Part shown: positions 48,579 to 57,524 of the stretch, one piece after another
Layout: each line of letters starts with the position of its first letter
Numbering within the stretch: the first letter of the stretch is position 1
Origin: Betaproteobacteria bacterium
Lineage (GTDB): Bacteria > Pseudomonadota > Gammaproteobacteria > Burkholderiales > Rhodocyclaceae
DNA: 64,000 nucleotides
Direction: 5' to 3'
Assembly (NCBI GenBank): GCA_016868295.1
Contig: VGHJ01000002.1
Location: 91,456 to 155,455, forward strand
The notes under the pieces: model-generated
Told to the model about the DNA's origin: nothing
Databases searched by the model: none
What the model saw: only the letters and a program-made list of their open reading frames with translations
Position numbers and translations under genes: made by a program

Positions 48579-50662
48579 TATTTCACCTGCATGCCCGGCT
48601 GTGCGCCAGTGTCGGGCGACAGCAGGAAGAGGCCGGGGCCGTCGCCCGAGGCGGCCAGGACCATGCCCTCGGAGAGGCCGAACTTCATCTTGCGCGGCGC
48701 CAGGTTCGCCACCATCACCGTCAGGCGGCCGGCGAGCGCGGCCGGGTCGTAGGCCGACTTGATGCCGGCGAACACCGTGCGCGTTTCCGTGCCGAGGTCG
48801 AGGGTGAGCTTGATCAGCTTCTCGGCGCCCTCGACGTGTTCGGCGCTGACGATGCGGGCGACGCGCAGGTCCACCTTGCTGAAATCGTCGATCGAGATGT
48901 GGGGCACGGCGGCTTTCTCCTCGGCATGTTGCTGGTGTTCGGCGTGGCGCTGCTGGGAATGCGGCGGCGGCGCGGGCGCCGGGGCGAGCGATTCCTTGTT
49001 GGCCTCGACCAGGGCGTCGATCCGCTTGCGCTCGACGCGCGTGGTGAGGTGCTTGTACTCTCCGATGACGTGGCCGCCCGGCAGCAGCGCTGCGGCGTCG
49101 GCCCAGGCGAACGGCGCGACCTTGAGGAAGGCCTCGACGTCGTCGGCCAGCTTCGGCAGCACCGGCTTGAGGTAGATCGTGAGCAGGCGGAACAGGTTGA
49201 GCGCTTCCGAGCAGACGCGGTGTAGCTCGGCCTCCTTGCCTTCCTGTTTGGCGAGCTCCCAGGGAGCGTGATCGTTCACGAACTGGTTGGCGCGGTCGGC
49301 CAGCGCCATGACCTCGCGCAGCGCCTTGCCGTATTCGCGTGCTTCGTAATGTGCGGCGATGGCTGCGCCGGCGGCCTGGGCGTCGGTCAGCAAATCGCTT
49401 GAGGCAGCCGCCAGCTTGCCGCCGAAGCGCTTGTGGATGAAGCCGGCGCAGCGGCTGGCAATGTTGACGTACTTGCCGACCAGATCGGAATTGACCCGCG
49501 CGATGAAGTCGTCGAGGTTGAGGTCGATGTCCTCCATCGTCGCGTTGAGCTTGGCGGCGTAGTAGTAGCGCAGCCACTCCGGGTTGAGGCCCTGCTTCAG
49601 GTAGCTCTCGGCGGTGATGAAGGTGCCGCGCGACTTCGACATCTTCTGGCCGTCCACGGTGAGGAATCCATGGGCGAACACCGCCGTCGGGATGCGGTAG
49701 CCGGCGTGCTCCAGCTCGGCCGGCCAGAACAGGGCATGGAAGTAGAGGATGTCCTTGCCGACGAAATGGTAGAGCTCGGTGCCGGCCCTGGCCGCCGCGG
49801 CCCTGTCGGTGAAGGCGGCGACGTCGATCTGCGGCGTGCGTGCGGCGAGGTGCTTCAGGCTGCCGAAGTAGCCGATCGGGGCGTCCAGCCAGACATAGAA
49901 ATACTTGCCCGGCGCGCCGGGGATCTCGAAGCCGAAGTAGGGCGCGTCGCGCGAGATGTCCCAGTCGGTGAGCCTGTTCTCGCCAGGCTCGCCCAGCCAT
50001 TCCTGCAGCTTGTTCACCGCCTCGGGCTGGCCCTTGCAGACCTCGCGCGTGGCGCGGCGCAGGAATTCCTGGCAGCGCGGGTCGGAGAGCCTGAAGAAGT
50101 AGTGGTCGGAGGATTTCCTCACCGGCACCGCGCCGGAGACGGCGGAGACCGGGTTCTTCAGATCGGTGGGCGCGTAGGCGGCGCCGCAGGACTCGCAGGA
50201 ATCGCCGTACTGGTCGTTCGCGCCGCACTTCGGGCACTCGCCCTTGATGTAACGGTCGGGCAGGAACATCTGCCGGACCGGGTCGTAGAACTGCTCGATC
50301 GGGCGCACCTCGATCAGGCCGGCTGCCTTGAGCTTGCCGTAGATGTCGTTGGCGAAGAAGCGCGTCTCCTCGGAGTGCGTCGAGTGGTAGTTGTCGAAGG
50401 CGACGTGGAAGCCGGCGAAGTCGCGCGTGTGCTCCTGGTGCACGCGGGCGATCAGTGCCTCGGGCGTGATGCCCTCCTTGTCGGCGCGCAGCATGATCGG
50501 CGTGCCGTGCGTGTCGTCGGCGCAGACGTACCAGCAGGCGTGGCCGCGCATCTTCTGGAAGCGCACCCAGATGTCGGTCTGGATGTACTCGACCAGGTGG
50601 CCGAGGTGGATGGCGCCGTTGGCGTAGGGCAGGGCGCTGGTGACGAGGATCTGGCGGGTCAT
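48578..50662 (-). CDS. metG: Methionyl-tRNA synthetase
   Basis: Charges elongator and initiator tRNA-Met; 694 residues, long form with C-terminal dimerisation domain. HIGH-type motif [28 protein letters not shown] (about 9-36), zinc knuckle [18 protein letters not shown] (about 145-162), KMSKS loop [13 protein letters not shown] (about 335), and from about 590 a tRNA-binding OB domain ([36 protein letters not shown]). The start overlaps the FitB-like toxin stop by four bases. Confidence 0.97.
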   Translation of the reverse strand: MTRQILVTSALPYANGAIHLGHLVEYIQTDIWVRFQKMRGHACWYVCADDTHGTPIMLRADKEGITPEALIARVHQEHTRDFAGFHVAFDNYHSTHSEETRFFANDIYGKLKAAGLIEVRPIEQFYDPVRQMFLPDRYIKGECPKCGANDQYGDSCESCGAAYAPTDLKNPVSAVSGAVPVRKSSDHYFFRLSDPRCQEFLRRATREVCKGQPEAVNKLQEWLGEPGENRLTDWDISRDAPYFGFEIPGAPGKYFYVWLDAPIGYFGSLKHLAARTPQIDVAAFTDRAAAARAGTELYHFVGKDILYFHALFWPAELEHAGYRIPTAVFAHGFLTVDGQKMSKSRGTFITAESYLKQGLNPEWLRYYYAAKLNATMEDIDLNLDDFIARVNSDLVGKYVNIASRCAGFIHKRFGGKLAAASSDLLTDAQAAGAAIAAHYEAREYGKALREVMALADRANQFVNDHAPWELAKQEGKEAELHRVCSEALNLFRLLTIYLKPVLPKLADDVEAFLKVAPFAWADAAALLPGGHVIGEYKHLTTRVERKRIDALVEANKESLAPAPAPPPHSQQRHAEHQQHAEEKAAVPHISIDDFSKVDLRVARIVSAEHVEGAEKLIKLTLDLGTETRTVFAGIKSAYDPAALAGRLTVMVANLAPRKMKFGLSEGMVLAASGDGPGLFLLSPDTGAQPGMQVK

Positions 50663-51078
50663 GATGAGCGGCTACTATGTTCGAATGGATTCAGGACGGG
50701 CACGTCGAAGGGCGCGAAGTCGCGCACGTTGCGGGTGACCACGGTGAGCTTGTGGGCCAGCGCGCAGGCGGCGATCAGGGCGTCTTCGTAGAGGGTGTCG
50801 GATTTGCGGTGCATCAGTTTCGCCCACAGCCGGAATGTCGCGGCATCCAGCGGCAGGATGTTGTAGGCCGTGGCCAGTTGGTCCGTCCAGCGCTCGAGCT
50901 GCGCGGCCTTGTCCGGATCCTGCTCGCGCGTCAGCTCGATGCCGGCCTGGATCTCTCCCAGGGAAAGCGCGCACAGATGCAGGTCGGCTTCGGCGACGCT
51001 TTCGAGCCAGGCGACCACCGCGCCGTTCGGGCGGGGGCGGCGCAGTTCGGAGACGACATTCGTGTCGAGAAGATACAT
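50659..51078 (-). CDS. FitB/VapC-type PIN-domain toxin
   Basis: 139-residue PIN ribonuclease of a type II toxin-antitoxin pair. Acidic catalytic residues: [18 protein letters not shown] (Asp5, Glu11), [12 protein letters not shown] (Glu about 47), [13 protein letters not shown] (Asp about 99) and [19 protein letters not shown] (Asp about 117). The pattern is nearer to FitB than to classical VapC. The antitoxin gene ends five bases upstream. The stop overlaps the metG start, so the housekeeping gene follows the toxin gene closely. Confidence 0.9.
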   Translation of the reverse strand: MYLLDTNVVSELRRPRPNGAVVAWLESVAEADLHLCALSLGEIQAGIELTREQDPDKAAQLERWTDQLATAYNILPLDAATFRLWAKLMHRKSDTLYEDALIAACALAHKLTVVTRNVRDFAPFDVPVLNPFEHSSRSS

Positions 51079-51083
51079 GTCGC

Positions 51084-51338
51084 TCAGGATGCCGTTGCCG
51101 CTCGCCTGCGCGCTTTGCCGCGCGACGGCAGTTCGATCTCGGCGCGGCCGTCGTCGGAGAGCAGCAGTGCCTTGAGGGACGGCCGCGCCGCCGCGCACAG
51201 CCGCCTCCATTCGGCGATGGGCACGAGGACGGCGGTTTCCGCGCCGCGCCGCGTGACGACCTGCGGCCCTTCGCTCACGCAGGCATCCAGCAGTTCGCTG
51301 AAGTGGGCTTTCGCATCCTGTACCGGCCAAGGGTTCAT
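51084..51338 (-). CDS. Phd/YefM-family antitoxin
   Basis: 84 residues: MNPWPVQDAKAHFSELLDACVSEGPQVVTRRGAETAVLVPIAEWRRL is the Phd/YefM DNA-binding and dimerisation fold, with a basic tail (SRGKARRRAATAS) that would wrap the toxin. A TTG at 51348-51350 would add four residues; I prefer the ATG at 51336-51338. Two ACTAGT hexamers lie directly upstream and are likely the autoregulatory operator. Gene order antitoxin then toxin is standard. Confidence 0.9.
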   Translation of the reverse strand: MNPWPVQDAKAHFSELLDACVSEGPQVVTRRGAETAVLVPIAEWRRLCAAARPSLKALLLSDDGRAEIELPSRGKARRRAATAS

Positions 51339-51354
51339 AATATGGTCCAAGCTG

Positions 51355-51372
51355 ACTAGTTTGATGACTAGT
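51355..51372. promoter_or_regulatory. Probable toxin-antitoxin operator
   Basis: Two self-complementary ACTAGT hexamers (51355-51360, 51367-51372) separated by TTGATG, beginning 17 bases upstream of the antitoxin start. The repeated palindrome next to a Phd-type gene suggests an autoregulation site. Confidence 0.55.
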
Positions 51373-51412
51373 TAGTATAGTGGCTGATCGCATCCCACGC
51401 AATCAGCCGTTC

Positions 51413-51442
51413 TTGTTGGATCAGGAATTCCTGATATATAAT
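51413..51442 (+). promoter_or_regulatory. Promoter of mrp with embedded 16-bp palindrome
   Basis: TTGTTG (51413-51418), 18 bases, TATAAT (51437-51442). The perfect palindrome ATCAGGAATTCCTGAT (51420-51435) fills the spacer, where a bound regulator would block RNA polymerase. The regulator is unknown. Confidence 0.65.
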
Positions 51443-51517
51443 CCGACAAAATTACTCAAGTAAGGTCGCGGTGGGATAATCGCGGCCTTGTTCTCAACGA
51501 TTTCAGCCGAGGCTCCG

Positions 51518-52606
51518 ATGTCCATCTCCGAACTCCAGGTCCAGACCGCTCTGAAGGAAATCACCGACCCGAACACCGGCAAGGATTTCGTCAGCACGCG
51601 TTCCGCCAGGAACATCAAGGTCGACGGCTCGGACATTTCCCTCGACATCGAACTGGGCTATCCGGCGAAGAGCCAGATCGACGCCATCCGCAAGGCGGTC
51701 ATCGACAAGCTGAAGGCGATTCCGGGCTCCGGCAACGTCTCCGCCAACGTCTACAGCAGGATCGTCTCGCACAGCGTGCAGCGCGGCGTCAAGCTGATCC
51801 CGCACGTGAAGAACATCATCGCCGTCGCCTCCGGCAAGGGCGGCGTCGGCAAGTCCACCACGGCGGTGAACCTGGCCCTCGCCCTGGCCGCCGAGGGCGC
51901 CAACGTGGCGCTGCTGGATGCCGACATCTACGGCCCGTCGCAGCCGCAGATGCTCGGCATCACCGACAAGCCCGAGTCGCGCGACGGCAAGACGCTCGAG
52001 CCGATGGAGGCCTACGGCCTGCAGGCCATGTCGATCGGCTTTCTCATCGACGTCGAGACGCCGATGGTCTGGCGCGGCCCGATGGTGACGCAGGCGCTGC
52101 AGCAGTTGCTCAACGACACGCAGTGGCGGGACGTGGACTATCTGGTCATCGACCTGCCGCCGGGCACCGGCGACATCCAGCTCACCCTGGCGCAGCAGGT
52201 GCCGGTGACCGGCGCTGTGATCGTCACCACGCCGCAGGACATCGCGCTGCTCGACGCGCGCAAGGGCCTCAAGATGTTCGAGAAGGTCGGCATCCCCATC
52301 CTCGGCATCGTCGAGAACATGAGCATCCACATCTGCTCGAAGTGCGGCCACGAGGAGCACATCTTCGGCTCGGGCGGCGGCGAGAAGATGTGCCAGGACT
52401 ACGAGGTCGAGTTCCTCGGCGCCCTGCCGCTCGACATCCAGATCCGCGAGCAGACCGATTCCGGCAAACCGACCGTGGCGGCCGACCCGGACGGCCGCGT
52501 CGCCGAGATCTACCGCGGCATCGCCCGCCGTGTCGCCGTGAAGATCGCCGACAAGGCCAGGGACATGACGGCGAAGTTCCCCAACATCGTCATCCAGAAC
52601 ACCTGA
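51518..52606 (+). CDS. apbC: Iron-sulfur cluster carrier ATPase Mrp/ApbC
   Basis: 362 residues. N-terminal MIP18-like domain (MSISELQVQTALKEITDPNTGKDFVSTRSARNIKVDGSDISLDIELGYP), then the ATPase with Walker A VASGKGGVGKSTTAVNLALALA (about 106-118), LLDADIYGPSQPQMLG, VIDLPPGTGDIQLTLAQ, and the bridging cysteine pair MSIHICSKCGHEEHIFGSGGGEKM (CxxC about 268-271). It delivers 4Fe-4S clusters to apoproteins in the cytoplasm. Adjacent to metG in reversed orientation, as in many proteobacteria. GAGG precedes the ATG. Confidence 0.95.
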   Translation: MSISELQVQTALKEITDPNTGKDFVSTRSARNIKVDGSDISLDIELGYPAKSQIDAIRKAVIDKLKAIPGSGNVSANVYSRIVSHSVQRGVKLIPHVKNIIAVASGKGGVGKSTTAVNLALALAAEGANVALLDADIYGPSQPQMLGITDKPESRDGKTLEPMEAYGLQAMSIGFLIDVETPMVWRGPMVTQALQQLLNDTQWRDVDYLVIDLPPGTGDIQLTLAQQVPVTGAVIVTTPQDIALLDARKGLKMFEKVGIPILGIVENMSIHICSKCGHEEHIFGSGGGEKMCQDYEVEFLGALPLDIQIREQTDSGKPTVAADPDGRVAEIYRGIARRVAVKIADKARDMTAKFPNIVIQNT

Positions 52607-52607
52607 G

Positions 52608-52632
52608 AAAAGTCAGTCCTCCCGGCACGGCG
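52608..52632 (-). repeat. Dispersed 25-bp motif, copy 14 (after mrp)
   Basis: Minus strand: CGCCGT, spacer GCCGGGAG, GACTGACTTTT; both halves exact. It starts one base after the mrp stop and lies in the 37-base gap to the convergent Cache-like gene. Confidence 0.9.
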
Positions 52633-52643
52633 GGGAGCGCGGC

Positions 52644-53156
52644 TTACTTGATCAGATATCCCTGGATCAGGTCCTCGCCGAGCCGCTCGACGTAGATCTC
52701 GGTGTCGGCGAATATGCCACGCATGCTTTCCCACGAGGGGTTGCGCTCGAGCGCTGCCTGAAGCACACCGAAGATCGGCCGGCCGTCCAGATCCTTGGCG
52801 CTCGCGGTGTCGAAGCCCGTCATGGCCATGGGCAGCAGCCCGCTCGCCAGGCTGATCCCCTGCTTGTCCACGAGGCCGAGAAACAGCCGGCGCTTGCGGA
52901 AGCGCTCATCCATGGCATTGATCGCCTCGATCAGCTTGTCCTTGCCGTTCGCCGTCGCGAAAGCCTTCGCCGCCTGCACCAGCGCGACGACATCCTCCTT
53001 CGTCGGCGCGGACCTGGGCGTCCAGGTCCGCCCGCCCGCCGGTTCCGCCGCCTGGGGATGCCGTGCGAAGAAGGCCTCGGCGGCCTGCTCGGCCTGGCTG
53101 GTGGCGACGGCGTTGTTGCCGATCGAGGCGCCGCAGCAGAACTTCGGTTTATTCAC
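52644..53156 (-). CDS. Cache-like domain protein without signalling partner
   Basis: About 170 residues from a GTG at 53154-53156; no ATG is available near this point, so the start is uncertain (a TTG 15 codons further up is also possible). The core TKEDVVALVQAAKAFATANGKDKLIEAINAMDERFRKRRLFLGLVDKQGISLASGLLPMAMTGFDTASAKDLDGRPIFGVLQAALERNPSW resembles single Cache domains (helix, then strand block with DLDGRP). No signal peptide, membrane segment or output domain is present. It may be a cytoplasmic sensor or a leftover from a chemoreceptor. Confidence 0.5.
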   Translation of the reverse strand: MNKPKFCCGASIGNNAVATSQAEQAAEAFFARHPQAAEPAGGRTWTPRSAPTKEDVVALVQAAKAFATANGKDKLIEAINAMDERFRKRRLFLGLVDKQGISLASGLLPMAMTGFDTASAKDLDGRPIFGVLQAALERNPSWESMRGIFADTEIYVERLGEDLIQGYLIK

Positions 53157-53210
53157 ATTGCGGTAGGCGGCGGCACAGCCGGACGCAACATTCAAATGGG
53201 TGATCCTTTG

Positions 53211-53235
53211 CGCCGTGTCACCGAAGCTGACTTTC
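53211..53235 (+). repeat. Dispersed 25-bp motif, copy 15 (upstream of fic)
   Basis: CGCCGT, spacer GTCACCGA, AGCTGACTTTC; three changes in the second half. Intergenic between the divergent Cache-like and Fic genes. Confidence 0.72.
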
Positions 53236-53288
53236 CGGCACAAGCCACTTCTGGCATAAATGGGTGTAAATGGGTGTAGTATTGGCTC

Positions 53289-54338
53289 ATGCTGCGAACC
53301 GACACTATCCAAATCACTCCGGAGATCCTCAGTCTGATCGCCCGGATCGACGAGTTCAAGGGCGCCTGGCGCGCCCTCGGCACGCTCGCGCCCGACCGTC
53401 TGTCGGCACTGCTGCGCGTGGCCGCCATCGAGAGCATCGGTTCCTCCACACGCATCGAGGGCAGCAAGCTCAGCGACCGGGAAGTGGAGCGGCTGCTGTC
53501 GAATCTGGAGATCAAGTCCTTCGCCACCCGCGACGAACAGGAAGTGGCCGGTTACGCCGAGTTGATGGAACTGGTGTTCTCGTCCTGGCGCGACATCCCG
53601 TTCACCGAGAACTACATCAAGCAGCTGCACCAGATACTGCTGCGCCACAGCGAGAAGGACGTCCGTCATCGCGGCCACTACAAGACCCAGCCGAACAGCG
53701 TTGCCGCCTTCGACGAGACCGGCGCGCGGATCGGCATCGTATTCCAGACCGCCACGCCGTTCAACACGCCGCGGCTGATGACGGAACTGGTGGCCTGGGC
53801 GAACCGGGAACGCGAAGCGGATCGGCTGCATCCGCTGCTGGTCATTACCCTGTGCGTCGTCGTGTTTCTGGAGATCCACCCATTCCAGGACGGCAACGGC
53901 CGGCTTTCCCGCGTGCTGACTATGCTCCTGCTCCTGCAAGCCGGCTACGCCTATGTGCCATACAGTTCGCTGGAAAACGTGATCGAGCAGAACAAGGAGG
54001 CCTACTACCTGGCGCTGCGCCAGACGCAGGGCATGATCCGCACTGACGCGCCGAACTGGCAGCCGTGGTTGGAATTCTTCCTCCGCTCGCTGGCCGAACA
54101 GGTCGCGCGCCTTGCCCGGAAAATCGAGCGCGAGAAGGTCGTGCTGGCCGCCATGCCCGAGCTGCAGCTTCGCATCGTGGAATTCGCCCGCGAGCACGGC
54201 CGCGTCACCATCGGCGAGACCATCAAGCTCACCGGCGCCAGCCGCAATACGCTGAAACAGCACTTTCGTGCCCTGGTAGAACGCGGCGTGCTGAATCGGC
54301 ATGGCAGTGGTCGCGGGGTGTGGTACGAGTTGCGCTGA
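53289..54338 (+). CDS. Fic-family protein adenylyltransferase with winged-helix tail
   Basis: 349 residues. The Fic core has HPFQDGNGRLSRVLTMLLLL (about 196-215), a complete HPFx[D/E]GNGRxxR motif, so AMP transfer to a target hydroxyl is expected. The N-terminal part holds SSTRIEGSKLS (about 56-66), the SxxxEG inhibitory helix that keeps class II Fic enzymes off until released. The C-terminal part (LRIVEFAREHGRVTIGETIKLTGASRNTLKQHFRALVERGVLNRHGSGRG) is a winged helix for DNA binding or autoregulation. The target is unknown. Copies 15 and 16 of the dispersed motif lie on either side. Confidence 0.9.
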   Translation: MLRTDTIQITPEILSLIARIDEFKGAWRALGTLAPDRLSALLRVAAIESIGSSTRIEGSKLSDREVERLLSNLEIKSFATRDEQEVAGYAELMELVFSSWRDIPFTENYIKQLHQILLRHSEKDVRHRGHYKTQPNSVAAFDETGARIGIVFQTATPFNTPRLMTELVAWANREREADRLHPLLVITLCVVVFLEIHPFQDGNGRLSRVLTMLLLLQAGYAYVPYSSLENVIEQNKEAYYLALRQTQGMIRTDAPNWQPWLEFFLRSLAEQVARLARKIEREKVVLAAMPELQLRIVEFAREHGRVTIGETIKLTGASRNTLKQHFRALVERGVLNRHGSGRGVWYELR

Positions 54339-54361
54339 CGCGAGAGTGAAAACCTGTTGGG

Positions 54362-54386
54362 AGAAGTCAGTCGCCGCAGCGCGGCG
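54362..54386 (-). repeat. Dispersed 25-bp motif, copy 16 (after fic)
   Basis: Minus strand: CGCCGC, spacer GCTGCGGC, GACTGACTTCT; one change in each half. Intergenic between fic and dcd. Confidence 0.75.
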
Positions 54387-54396
54387 TCCGACTCTA

Positions 54397-54424
54397 TTGA
54401 CCCACCCCCGAAAGAGCGGATAAT
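54397..54424 (+). promoter_or_regulatory. Probable dcd promoter
   Basis: TTGACC (54397-54402), 16 bases, GATAAT (54419-54424), 28 bases before the dcd ATG. The -10 lies in the loop of the terminator hairpin at 54410-54434, so termination and initiation signals overlap. Confidence 0.6.
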
Positions 54425-54440
54425 TCGCTCTTTCTTTTTT
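54410..54440 (+). terminator. Rho-independent terminator after fic
   Basis: GAAAGAGCG (54410-54418), loop GATAATT, CGCTCTTTC (54426-54434), then six T bases to 54440. Confidence 0.85.
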
Positions 54441-54451
54441 CCGGTGTCGCA

Positions 54452-55018
54452 ATGAGCATCAAGTCAGACAAGTGGATCCGCCGTATGGCGCAGGAGCACG
54501 GCATGATCGAGCCCTTCGAGCCCGGCCAGGTGCGCGAGGTCGACGGCCGCAAGATCGTTTCCTACGGCACCTCGAGCTACGGCTACGACATCCGCTGCTC
54601 GAACGAATTCAAGCTTTTCACCGACATCAACTGCACCATCGTCGACCCGAAGAACTTCGACCCGAATTCCTTCGTCGAGATCAAGAACGACTTCTGCATC
54701 ATCCCGCCCAATTCCTTCGCCCTGGCGCGCACGGTCGAGCACTTCCGCATCCCGAGGAACGTGCTGACGGTCTGCCTCGGCAAGAGCACCTATGCCCGCT
54801 GCGGCATCATCGTCAACGTCACGCCCTTCGAGCCGGAGTGGGAGGGCTACGTCACCCTGGAGTTTTCCAACACCACGCCGCTGCCGGCGAAGATCTACGC
54901 CAACGAGGGCGTTGCCCAGGTGCTGTTCTTCGAGTCCGACGAGACCTGCGAGACCTCCTACAAGGACCGCGGCGGCAAGTACCAGGGGCAGGTCGGCGTT
55001 ACACTACCTAAAATTTAG
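54452..55018 (+). CDS. dcd: dCTP deaminase
   Basis: Converts dCTP to dUTP for thymidylate synthesis; homotrimer, 188 residues. Blocks: [125 protein letters not shown]. The KSTYARCG loop and the catalytic Glu in GYVTLEFSN are present, as in the deaminase rather than dUTPase branch. Its own promoter and the upstream terminator separate it from fic. Confidence 0.96.
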   Translation: MSIKSDKWIRRMAQEHGMIEPFEPGQVREVDGRKIVSYGTSSYGYDIRCSNEFKLFTDINCTIVDPKNFDPNSFVEIKNDFCIIPPNSFALARTVEHFRIPRNVLTVCLGKSTYARCGIIVNVTPFEPEWEGYVTLEFSNTTPLPAKIYANEGVAQVLFFESDETCETSYKDRGGKYQGQVGVTLPKI

Positions 55019-55101
55019 TTGCCAGTTGCCGGTTCCCAGTTGCCGGCAACGGCAGGGAACATACGACTGGCAACTGACAACAGGCAACCGGGAACTGATC
55101 T
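55018..55101. repeat. GTTGCC/GGCAAC short-repeat cluster
   Basis: The 84-base gap between dcd and the decarboxylase is made of imperfect repeats of CAGTTGCC, GGTTCCCAGTTGCC and their complements (ACTGGCAACTGACAACAGGCAACC). It can fold on itself. Such repeats occur between genes of many bacteria; function unknown. Confidence 0.7.
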
Positions 55102-57336
55102 ATGCGTTTCCACTTCCCCATCATCATCATCGACGAGGACTTCCGCTCGGAGAATGCCTCCGGCCTTGGCATCCGCCGCCTGGCGGAGGCGATCGAAGCC
55201 GAGGGCATGGAAGTGCTCGGCGTCACCAGCTACGGCGATCTCGCCTCCTTTGCCCAGCAGCAGAGCCGCGCCTCGGCCTTCATCCTCTCAGTCGACGACG
55301 AGGAGCTGGCCAACGAGGAGGAGGAGACCATCGCCGAGCTGCGCGCCTTCGTCTCCGAGATCCGCTTCCGCAACGCCGAGATCCCGATCTTCCTGCACGG
55401 CGAGACGCGCACCAGCCGCCACATCCCGAACGACGTGCTGCGCGAGCTGCACGGCTTCATCCACATGTTCGAGGACACGCCGGAATTCATCGCACGCTAC
55501 GTGGTGCGCGAGGCCAAGGCCTATCTGGACGCGCTGCCGCCGCCCTTCTTCCGCGCGCTGACCCACTACGCCGCCGACGGCTCCTACTCCTGGCACTGCC
55601 CCGGACACTCGGGCGGGGTGGCGTTCCTCAAGAGCCCGGTGGGCCAGATGTTCCACCAGTTCTTCGGCGAGAACCTGCTGCGCGCCGACGTCTGCAATGC
55701 GGTGGAGGAACTCGGCCAGCTGCTCGACCACACCGGGCCGGTGGCCGCCTCGGAGCGCAACGCCGCGCGCATCTTCAACGCCGACCACCTGTTCTTCGTC
55801 ACCAACGGCACGTCGACCTCGAACAAGATCGTCTGGCATTCGACGGTGGCGCCGGGCGACATCGTCGTCGTCGACCGCAACTGCCACAAGTCGGTGCTCC
55901 ACTCGATCATCATGACCGGGGCGATCCCCGTCTTCCTCATGCCGACGCGCAACAACTTCGGCATCATCGGGCCGATCCCGAAGGAGGAGTTCCGCTGGAA
56001 GAACATCCAGAAGAAGATCGCCGCCCATCCCTTCGCCTCCAAGGTGAAGGGCAAACCGCGCGTGCTCACCATCACCCAGTCGACCTACGACGGCATCCTC
56101 TACAACGTCGAAGAGATCAAGGAGATGCTCGACGGCAGGATCGACACCCTGCATTTCGACGAGGCCTGGCTGCCGCACGCCGCCTTCCACGACTTCTACG
56201 GCGACTACCACGCCATCGGCGCCGACCGGCCGCGCTGCAAGGAGTCGATGGTGTTTTCGACCCAGTCGACGCACAAGCTGCTCGCCGGCCTCTCGCAGGC
56301 TTCGCAGATCCTGGTGCAGGACTCTGAGACGCGCCGCCTCGACCGCGATGTCTTCAACGAGGCGTATCTCATGCACACCTCGACCTCGCCGCAGTACGCC
56401 ATCATCGCCTCTTGCGACGTGGCGGCGGCAATGATGGAGGAGCCGGGCGGCACGGCCCTGGTGGAGGAATCCATCGCCGAGGCGCTGGATTTCCGCCGCG
56501 CCATGCGCAAGGTCGACAAGGAGTGGGGTGCCGACTGGTGGTTCAAGGTGTGGGGGCCGGATGACCTCTCCGAAGAAGGCATCGAGGAGCGCGACGCCTG
56601 GATGCTCAAGCCCGGTGCGCGCTGGCACGGCTTCGGCAAACTGGCGAAGGGTTTCAACCTGCTCGACCCGATCAAGGCGACGGTGATCACGCCGGGTTTG
56701 GACGTCGATGGCGACTTCGACGAATGGGGCATCCCGGCCGCCATCGTCACCAAGTATCTCGCCGAGCATGGCGTCATCGTCGAGAAGTGCGGCCTCTACT
56801 CCTTCTTCATCATGTTCACCATCGGCATCACCAAGGGCCGCTGGAACACCATGGTGACCGAGCTGCAGCAGTTCAAGGACGACTACGACAAGAACCAGCC
56901 GCTGTGGAAGGTACTGCCGGAGTTCTGCCAGAAGCATCCGCGCTACGAGCGCGTCGGCCTGCGCGACCTGTGCCAGCAGATCCACGACGTCTATAAGTCC
57001 AAGGACGTGGCACGCCTGACCACCGAGATGTATCTCTCCGACATGGTGCCGGCCATGCCCCCTGCCGAGGCCTTCGCCAAGATGGCGCACCGCGAGATCG
57101 AGCGCGTCGAGATCGACCAGCTCGAGGGCCGTATCACCAGCGTGCTGCTCACGCCCTATCCGCCGGGTATCCCCCTGCTGATCCCGGGCGAGCGCTTCAA
57201 CCGCACCATCGTCCGCTACCTGAAATTCGCGCGCGATTTCAACGAGCGCTTCCCGGGGTTCGAAACCGATATCCACGGACTGGTCAAGGACGATTCGGAC
57301 GGCAAGGTGCGCTATTTCGTGGACTGCGTGTTCTAA
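55102..57336 (+). CDS. Orn/Lys/Arg decarboxylase family protein
   Basis: PLP-dependent fold I decarboxylase of basic amino acids, 744 residues. N-terminal receiver-like wing domain (MRFHFPIIIIDEDFRSENASGLGIRRLAEAIEAEGMEVLGVTSYGDL), then the PLP domain: HYAADGSYSWHCPGHSGGVAFLKSPVG, FFVTNGTSTSNKIVWHSTVAPGDIVVVDRNCHKS, TLHFDEAWLPHAAFH (Asp binding the pyridine nitrogen), and the Schiff-base Lys in FSTQSTHKLLAGLSQAS (about 393). It makes cadaverine, putrescine or agmatine; I cannot settle which from sequence. A clear terminator follows. Confidence 0.9.
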   Translation: MRFHFPIIIIDEDFRSENASGLGIRRLAEAIEAEGMEVLGVTSYGDLASFAQQQSRASAFILSVDDEELANEEEETIAELRAFVSEIRFRNAEIPIFLHGETRTSRHIPNDVLRELHGFIHMFEDTPEFIARYVVREAKAYLDALPPPFFRALTHYAADGSYSWHCPGHSGGVAFLKSPVGQMFHQFFGENLLRADVCNAVEELGQLLDHTGPVAASERNAARIFNADHLFFVTNGTSTSNKIVWHSTVAPGDIVVVDRNCHKSVLHSIIMTGAIPVFLMPTRNNFGIIGPIPKEEFRWKNIQKKIAAHPFASKVKGKPRVLTITQSTYDGILYNVEEIKEMLDGRIDTLHFDEAWLPHAAFHDFYGDYHAIGADRPRCKESMVFSTQSTHKLLAGLSQASQILVQDSETRRLDRDVFNEAYLMHTSTSPQYAIIASCDVAAAMMEEPGGTALVEESIAEALDFRRAMRKVDKEWGADWWFKVWGPDDLSEEGIEERDAWMLKPGARWHGFGKLAKGFNLLDPIKATVITPGLDVDGDFDEWGIPAAIVTKYLAEHGVIVEKCGLYSFFIMFTIGITKGRWNTMVTELQQFKDDYDKNQPLWKVLPEFCQKHPRYERVGLRDLCQQIHDVYKSKDVARLTTEMYLSDMVPAMPPAEAFAKMAHREIERVEIDQLEGRITSVLLTPYPPGIPLLIPGERFNRTIVRYLKFARDFNERFPGFETDIHGLVKDDSDGKVRYFVDCVF

Positions 57337-57355
57337 TCCGATGCTTCGCAACCCC

Positions 57356-57380
57356 GGCCGCCTGCGGGCGGCCTTTTCTT
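57356..57380 (+). terminator. Rho-independent terminator after the decarboxylase gene
   Basis: GGCCGCC (57356-57362), loop TGCG, GGCGGCC (57367-57373), then TTTTCTT. It lies 20 bases after the stop. Confidence 0.88.
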
Positions 57381-57524
57381 GCCAAGAGCCAAAACCTAAG
57401 ATCATCTCTCAAGAAAATCCAATACACAGAGGGGGTGTTTCATTGATAGCCGGGCGGAAATCGGCTACGCTAACAAAGTTGAATACGACAATTCCTCCGC
57501 TTGGACTCGTCGCAAGGAGGGCCG

